From Bacillota bacterium (lineage in GTDB: Bacteria > Bacillota > Clostridia > DSM-8532), in contig JAEYPI010000016.1 in NCBI GenBank assembly GCA_023410885.1, forward strand, positions 1-8,932: a stretch of DNA of 8,932 bases, read 5' to 3'. The notes below the pieces were generated by a model. That model did no database searches and was not told the DNA's origin. It saw only the letters and a list, made by a program, of their open reading frames with translations. Shown here piece after piece: positions 4,730-8,932 of the stretch (within the stretch, counting starts at the first letter, position 1; every line of letters starts with the position of its first letter). The position numbers and the translations under genes are program-made.

Positions 4730-6469
4730 ATGCCTTTTGACGGCATCTTTACAAAAAATATAGCTCAGGAGCTTGATGCAATCTTAGCAGGCGGACGCAT
4801 CGGAAAAATCCATCAAATAGACAGAAATGCCATTGTCCTTCAAGTGCGCGCCAAAGGTGAGAACTATAAGCTTCTTCTATCCAGCAATGCGGCGTCTGCC
4901 AGAATCCACTTGACAGAGAAGCAATATGAGAATCCAGAGACGCCACCTGTCTTTTGTATGCTTTTACGCAAGCATCTTGCGGGAGGTATTATTAAAGGTC
5001 TATATACCAATGGCTTTGAACGTATCATCACCCTGGAAGTTGAGTCAACGGATGAATTAGGAGACAGAAGTGTTAAAAAACTTGTTATTGAAATCATGGG
5101 GCGCCATAGCAATATTATTCTCCTCAATAAGGACGATAAAATAATTGATGCCATAAAGCATGTGGATATTGAGGTTAATCGGGTAAGGGAGCTCCTCCCG
5201 GCCAGAACCTACGTACTTCCTCCCTCCCAGGACAAGCTCGACCCAACCAGCGCCGAATCCCTGGAAATGCTTTTAAGGGAAGCACCTTCTTGTGGCAGAA
5301 AAGTGGAATCCTTTTTACTGGACAGGCTTAAGGGCTTTTCACCTGTACTCTGCCGGGAAGTCTGCTTCCGTGCAGGAATAGAAGAGACACTTCCCGCCTG
5401 CGATTTAGGGTCCCAGGAGCTGACACGCCTCATTAAGGTCCTGAAGGATTTAATGGAAGCGCTTAAAAACAAGGGGCCCCATCCCATCCTGGTTTTTGAG
5501 AGCAACTCTACAAAAGCCATTGACTTCCACTGTGTTAATTTAACCCAGTATCCGGCCAATAAAAGCTTTGATCTGATCAGTACAGCAGCGGACACTTTCT
5601 TTAACCTGAAAAACAGCAGAGAATTTAATAACCAGAAGGCAAATGATCTGCAAAAGGTTGTGGCAAAGCATTTGGAAAGGTGTGAAAAAAGGCTTGCCAT
5701 TAATTTGCAGACCTATGAGGAGAGTAAGTGCTACGACGATCTCAAGCTGTTCGGTGAGCTTATTACCGCCAATATCTATGCCCTTTCCAAAGGCATGGAT
5801 AAAGCCAAGGTCGTCAATTATTACAGCGAAACCGGGGAGTCCATTGAAATCCCCTTGAGCAAGGACAAGAACCCCCAAGAGAATGCCCAGCTCTACTTTA
5901 AAAAGTATAACAAGGCCCGGACAGCCTATCAGTATGCCCAGAAGGAAATTGACCTTCTCAAGCACGAAATAGCGTACCTAGAGAGTGTTCTCTTTGCCAT
6001 TGAAAATACAGAGGGCTCGGATCAGCTGGCCGAAATCCGTATGGAGCTTTATGAACAAGGCTACACCAAATCAGCCGGTGGTAAAGGAAAGAAGGTTCAG
6101 CCTGTACAGGCGCTGCCTTTAAAGGTCATTTCCCGGGACGGATTTGAAATCTTAATTGGCAGAAACAATAAGCAAAATGACAGGCTCACTCTAAAAACAG
6201 CCCGCCACGAGGATATATGGTTCCATATCAAAAACTTTTCCGGCTCCCATGTTGTTATTCGCACTGAAGGGAAGACAGTCCCCGATTCTACTTTAGTGGA
6301 GGCCGCCCAATATGCCGCATGGTTCAGCAAAGCGCGCTCAGCTCCTAAGGTTGAGGTGGATTATACAACGATAAAGAATGTAAAGAAGCCTTCCGGCTCA
6401 AAGCCGGGAATGGTCATTTACGTCAATTACAATACCGTATTGGTCACGCCCAAAGCACCTGAGGCTTGA
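4730..6469 (+). CDS. rqcH: RqcH, bacterial ribosome quality control NFACT protein (annotated historically as fibronectin-binding protein A)
   Basis: 579 residues, close to the Bacillus subtilis protein in length. RqcH binds large ribosomal subunits carrying a stalled peptidyl-tRNA, brings in alanine tRNA, and adds a C-terminal poly-alanine tail that marks the nascent chain for ClpXP-type proteolysis. The ATG at 4730 has GGAG (4718-4721) with an 8-nt spacer, and MPFDGIFT matches the family N-terminus. Visible parts are the NFACT-N domain (1-160: GRIGKIHQ, CMLLRKHLAGG at 76-86, MGRHSNIIL at 123-131), a central helical and HhH-like region (about 170-290), a coiled-coil arm (about 300-430), and the NFACT-R domain (about 462-575: GRNNKQND, ARHEDIWFHIKNFSGSHVVI, KPSGSKPG). 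At 97-98 it has Glu-Arg where B. subtilis has the functional Asp-Arg pair. It stands alone on the plus strand and converges on the MtaD-type gene, with 13 bp between stops. Confidence 0.95.
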   Translation: MPFDGIFTKNIAQELDAILAGGRIGKIHQIDRNAIVLQVRAKGENYKLLLSSNAASARIHLTEKQYENPETPPVFCMLLRKHLAGGIIKGLYTNGFERIITLEVESTDELGDRSVKKLVIEIMGRHSNIILLNKDDKIIDAIKHVDIEVNRVRELLPARTYVLPPSQDKLDPTSAESLEMLLREAPSCGRKVESFLLDRLKGFSPVLCREVCFRAGIEETLPACDLGSQELTRLIKVLKDLMEALKNKGPHPILVFESNSTKAIDFHCVNLTQYPANKSFDLISTAADTFFNLKNSREFNNQKANDLQKVVAKHLERCEKRLAINLQTYEESKCYDDLKLFGELITANIYALSKGMDKAKVVNYYSETGESIEIPLSKDKNPQENAQLYFKKYNKARTAYQYAQKEIDLLKHEIAYLESVLFAIENTEGSDQLAEIRMELYEQGYTKSAGGKGKKVQPVQALPLKVISRDGFEILIGRNNKQNDRLTLKTARHEDIWFHIKNFSGSHVVIRTEGKTVPDSTLVEAAQYAAWFSKARSAPKVEVDYTTIKNVKKPSGSKPGMVIYVNYNTVLVTPKAPEA

Positions 6470-6482
6470 TTCCACAAAGAAT

Positions 6483-7775
6483 TTAAAAAATACGATCATA
6501 TATTTTATTGATATGATACCAGACCTTTTCCTTATCGATGGTTTTATATTCACCTTTCTCATAAAGCACATGTCCGTCCACCATAGTGAAACACACATCC
6601 GCACCCTGGGCTGAATAAGCCAGAGCTGAAAGAGGGTTATGAAGGGGCATAAAATGCGGCTTATCCAGATCAATCAAAATGAGATCTGCTTTATGCCCTT
6701 CCCTGATTATCCCCAAATCATCTCGTCCAAGGGCTTTTGCACCATTCACCGTCGCCATTTTTAAAGCCTCAGCAGCACTTATTAAAAGAGGATTATGGCT
6801 TGTCCCCTTATGGATAAAGGCTGAAAGCTGAATTTCCTCAAAGAGATTTAAGTTGTTATTACTGGAAGCGCCATCCGTACCTAGCGCTACATTGACACCT
6901 TGACTCATGGCCTTGGGAACAGGAGCGATACCACTTGCCAGCTTCAGGTTACTGGAGGGATTATGAACCATGGACACTCCCTTCTCTTTTAGAAGCATCA
7001 TGTCCTCCTCGGTAATCCATACACAGTGGGCAGCAGTTGTTTTTTGATCAAACAGGCCTAAATCATAGAGGTGTCTGGTGGGCGTCTTACCGAAGTTCTT
7101 CAGGCAATCCTCATGCTCAGTGCGTGTTTCATCAACATGCACATGAATGGGAGCATCGTACTTTGCAGCAGTATCGCGGATAGCCTTTATGACACCGGGG
7201 GAACAGGTGTATAGCGCATGGGGCGCAAAAGCACCAGTGATTCTTCCATCCGCCGCACCATTCCATTTCCGATAAAAATCAATGCTTTCATTGAAGCTTT
7301 TGAGACCCGAGAAATCGGGTCCCGGCTCCATAGAGGTAATACCCCGGGAAAGCTGGGCCCGTATGCCGGATTGCTCAACAGCCCTGCCCATGTCATCCAT
7401 AAAAAAGTACATGTCAAAAAAGCAGGTGGTCCCTGATGCAAGCATTTCCATGATACCTAAGAGGCTACCCCAATAAATATCCTGATCCGTGAGTTTGTCC
7501 TCAGCCGGAAAGATATGCTGGAACAGCCAGGTTTGCAGGTCCATATCATCGGCAAAGTTCCTAAGAAGCGTCATGGGCACATGGGAATGGCAATTAATGA
7601 GTCCGGGCATTAATAGCTTACCTGAAGCGTCTATTAGGGTGGCGTTCTCCCTTTGCTCAGGGCTTATGTTCCCAATGGCGGATATGCGATCATTTTCAAC
7701 AAGTACAGAATTGGACTTGATCGCCATATTATCGTTCATAGTCATTACTAAGGCATTTTCAAATAAATATTTCAT
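6483..7775 (-). CDS. mtaD: 5'-methylthioadenosine / S-adenosylhomocysteine deaminase (amidohydrolase superfamily)
   Basis: 430 residues, a typical length. The enzyme hydrolytically deaminates S-adenosylhomocysteine and methylthioadenosine to the inosyl products, part of S-adenosylmethionine by-product salvage in the cytosol. The start is ATG at 7775, with GGGAGG (7785-7780) 4 nt upstream; a TTG at 7787 would include that site in the coding sequence. Metal and catalytic residues are all visible: H63 and H65 (NCHSHVP), H213 and E216 (HVHVDETRTE), H250 (AAHCVW), D301 (LGTDGASSNNNLN), plus HNPSSNLKLASG (271-282) and APHALYTC (184-191). The closely related guanine, chlorohydrolase and other adenosine-type deaminases share the fold, so the exact substrate is inferred from the whole motif set. 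It lies 33 bp after the stop of the histidine kinase gene and is probably transcribed with it. No terminator is seen before the convergent rqcH. Confidence 0.88.
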   Translation of the reverse strand: MKYLFENALVMTMNDNMAIKSNSVLVENDRISAIGNISPEQRENATLIDASGKLLMPGLINCHSHVPMTLLRNFADDMDLQTWLFQHIFPAEDKLTDQDIYWGSLLGIMEMLASGTTCFFDMYFFMDDMGRAVEQSGIRAQLSRGITSMEPGPDFSGLKSFNESIDFYRKWNGAADGRITGAFAPHALYTCSPGVIKAIRDTAAKYDAPIHVHVDETRTEHEDCLKNFGKTPTRHLYDLGLFDQKTTAAHCVWITEEDMMLLKEKGVSMVHNPSSNLKLASGIAPVPKAMSQGVNVALGTDGASSNNNLNLFEEIQLSAFIHKGTSHNPLLISAAEALKMATVNGAKALGRDDLGIIREGHKADLILIDLDKPHFMPLHNPLSALAYSAQGADVCFTMVDGHVLYEKGEYKTIDKEKVWYHINKIYDRIF

Positions 7776-7808
7776 AGGTCCTCCCAAGCTTTATCAAATG
7801 GTTAATCC

Positions 7809-8932
7809 TCATTGTTGGTTAAGAGAGTTTTGCTCATTATAACTCTGAGCGGTAACAGATGAAGAGGCTATATTTGGCAATGTGACAATAAAGTCACTAC
7901 CCTTGCCCTCCTCGCTTTCAACGCGAACAGCTCCCCCGTATAATTGGGCAATATGCTTGACAATAGAAAGGCCCAGCCCGGTTCCCCCCATGGCTCTGGA
8001 TCGGCCTTTATCCACTCGGTAGAACCGCTCGAAAATTCTATCAACGTGATCTGCCGGGATACCGATTCCCGTATCCTTAACATGGATTTCAACCACTTTT
8101 CCTCTTACCTCTGCCCCTAGGGTGATATTCCCGCCGGGCTTGTTATATTTTATGGCATTATCCAAAAGATTAATGATTAATTGCTTTATACGATGTCGAT
8201 CTGCTTCGATCATAAGGTCGGGATCGATGTCATTATTCAGAGTTACCTTCTTTTCTGAAGCGGCGTTGGCCAGCATGGAATCGACCTCTTCAACCAGGTG
8301 GCGCAGCCCAAAAAGCTGTCTCTCATTATCCTGCTTCATACTTTCAATTTCGGATAATTGAAGGATATCATTAATGAGAATCCGTAAACGATCGGCCTCA
8401 ATATCAATAATATCAAGGAATTTCTCCGCAACCACCGGGTCATTGATCGCACCTGCTTTGAGTGTTTCAACAAAGCCCTGTATGGAGGTCAGGGGTGTTT
8501 TGAGCTCATGGGTGACATTGGAGACAAACTCAGATCTCATTTCCTCTAATTTTCGGACTTGGGTGATATCATTAATAAAAGCCAAAGCACCCGTATTCAC
8601 CGTCCTGTTGTCGGTAGGATAAATGGGAGAAATATGAATGGCCAGTATGCGCTTTTTGCTCTGATAGAGCTGGAGCTCTTCACTCATGATCTTATTTGTA
8701 GTAATGGCCTTTGATAGCAGCTCATTAATTTGCCGATGGCGAATGACCTGTACCAGAGGCATGCCAACAAAATCAGTAATCTCGGTCACACCAAAAACCT
8801 TGCAGGCAATGGGGTTAATCATCAAAATATGCATGGACCGATCAACAGCGATGAGACCATTGTCCATACTGTTAATAATGGTGTCCACACGGGCATTTCT
8901 ATCTTTCAGCTCCTTAATGATATCCTCAATGT
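7809..8932 (-). CDS. phoR: PhoR/PnpS-like sensor histidine kinase, 5' end outside the window
   Basis: About 374 codons are visible and the frame stays open to the window edge, so the apparent GTG start at 8888 is not the real one; the preceding residues (IEDIIKELKDRNARV) continue a linker or coiled coil, probably after a HAMP domain. Counting from the GTG, the order is a PAS domain (1-110), HisKA with FVSNVTHELKTPLTSIQGFVETL (121-143; H127 is the phospho-acceptor), and HATPase_c with LLDNAIKYN (N box, N244), VKDTGIGIP (D272), FERFY (F box) and GTGLGL (302-307). All catalytic boxes are intact. The HisKA sequence is of the phosphate-sensing PhoR/PnpS type rather than WalK, but the signal cannot be proven without the missing N-terminus and its partner regulator, which should lie beyond 8932. 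The C-terminal 20 residues form a Ser/Gln/Asn-rich tail past the fold. Confidence 0.9.
   Translation of the reverse strand, partial: IEDIIKELKDRNARVDTIINSMDNGLIAVDRSMHILMINPIACKVFGVTEITDFVGMPLVQVIRHRQINELLSKAITTNKIMSEELQLYQSKKRILAIHISPIYPTDNRTVNTGALAFINDITQVRKLEEMRSEFVSNVTHELKTPLTSIQGFVETLKAGAINDPVVAEKFLDIIDIEADRLRILINDILQLSEIESMKQDNERQLFGLRHLVEEVDSMLANAASEKKVTLNNDIDPDLMIEADRHRIKQLIINLLDNAIKYNKPGGNITLGAEVRGKVVEIHVKDTGIGIPADHVDRIFERFYRVDKGRSRAMGGTGLGLSIVKHIAQLYGGAVRVESEEGKGSDFIVTLPNIASSSVTAQSYNEQNSLNQQ

Noticed and set aside
5209..5965. Long minus-strand frames opposite rqcH (163 and 141 codons)
   Set aside because: They overlap one another in different frames opposite a strongly conserved coding region and show no motif or ribosome binding site; they are shadows of rqcH.
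4730..6469. Surface fibronectin-binding adhesin
   Set aside because: The old family name suggests this, but there is no signal peptide or wall anchor, and the NFACT-N and NFACT-R motifs show a cytosolic ribosome-associated RqcH.
7809..8888. Complete histidine kinase starting at the GTG at 8888
   Set aside because: The same frame remains open to the window edge with kinase-like linker sequence, there is no ribosome binding site there, and the PAS domain would be left without its sensor and HAMP part.

Overview
The window suggests a low-to-moderate-GC Gram-positive bacterium of the Bacillota, most likely a clostridial lineage (possibly Peptococcaceae or Desulfitobacteriaceae-like; this is inferred from protein style and is not proven). 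Support comes from strong AGGAGG-type ribosome binding sites, frequent TTG starts, sigma-A-like promoters with 17-nt spacing, an RqcH close in layout to the Bacillus protein, and a PhoR/PnpS-type kinase.

Layout. On the minus strand at the left edge is a two-gene unit: a 550-residue secreted protein built from repeated beta-rich modules (81-1733), followed by the first 19 codons of another exported or membrane protein (1-58). Upstream of it lies about 400 bp of non-coding DNA (1734-2147) holding a degenerate direct-repeat family, a 27-bp palindrome, and an inverted repeat that abuts the ribosome binding site. Next is a minus-strand DMT/EamA transporter (2148-3062) with its own promoter. Before that, in transcription order, comes a minus-strand unit of a 30-codon hydrophobic micro-ORF (4496-4588), an enlarged CvpA-family membrane protein (3604-4422) and a 127-residue protein of unknown function (3204-3587). 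This unit is driven by a very good promoter at 4633-4661.

Divergent from it, on the plus strand, is rqcH (4730-6469), the ribosome quality control factor that adds alanine tails to stalled nascent chains. It converges, with only 13 bp between stop codons, on an amidohydrolase of the MtaD type (S-adenosylhomocysteine/5'-methylthioadenosine deaminase, 6483-7775). That gene is 33 bp downstream of a PhoR/PnpS-like sensor histidine kinase whose 5' end runs off the window (7809-8932).

Most genes are core or housekeeping types, with no transposase, phage or defence gene and no CRISPR array. The least explained parts are (i) the micro-ORF with its ideal ribosome binding site, flanked by two facing copies of the extended -10 sequence TGATATAATG, (ii) the repeat-rich leader of the secreted protein gene, and (iii) the secreted modular protein itself. 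Three of the minus-strand genes start with TTG, and several longest-ORF starts need trimming to the codon placed correctly after the Shine-Dalgarno sequence. Nothing here can be claimed with confidence as a new system. The micro-ORF region is the best candidate for follow-up.
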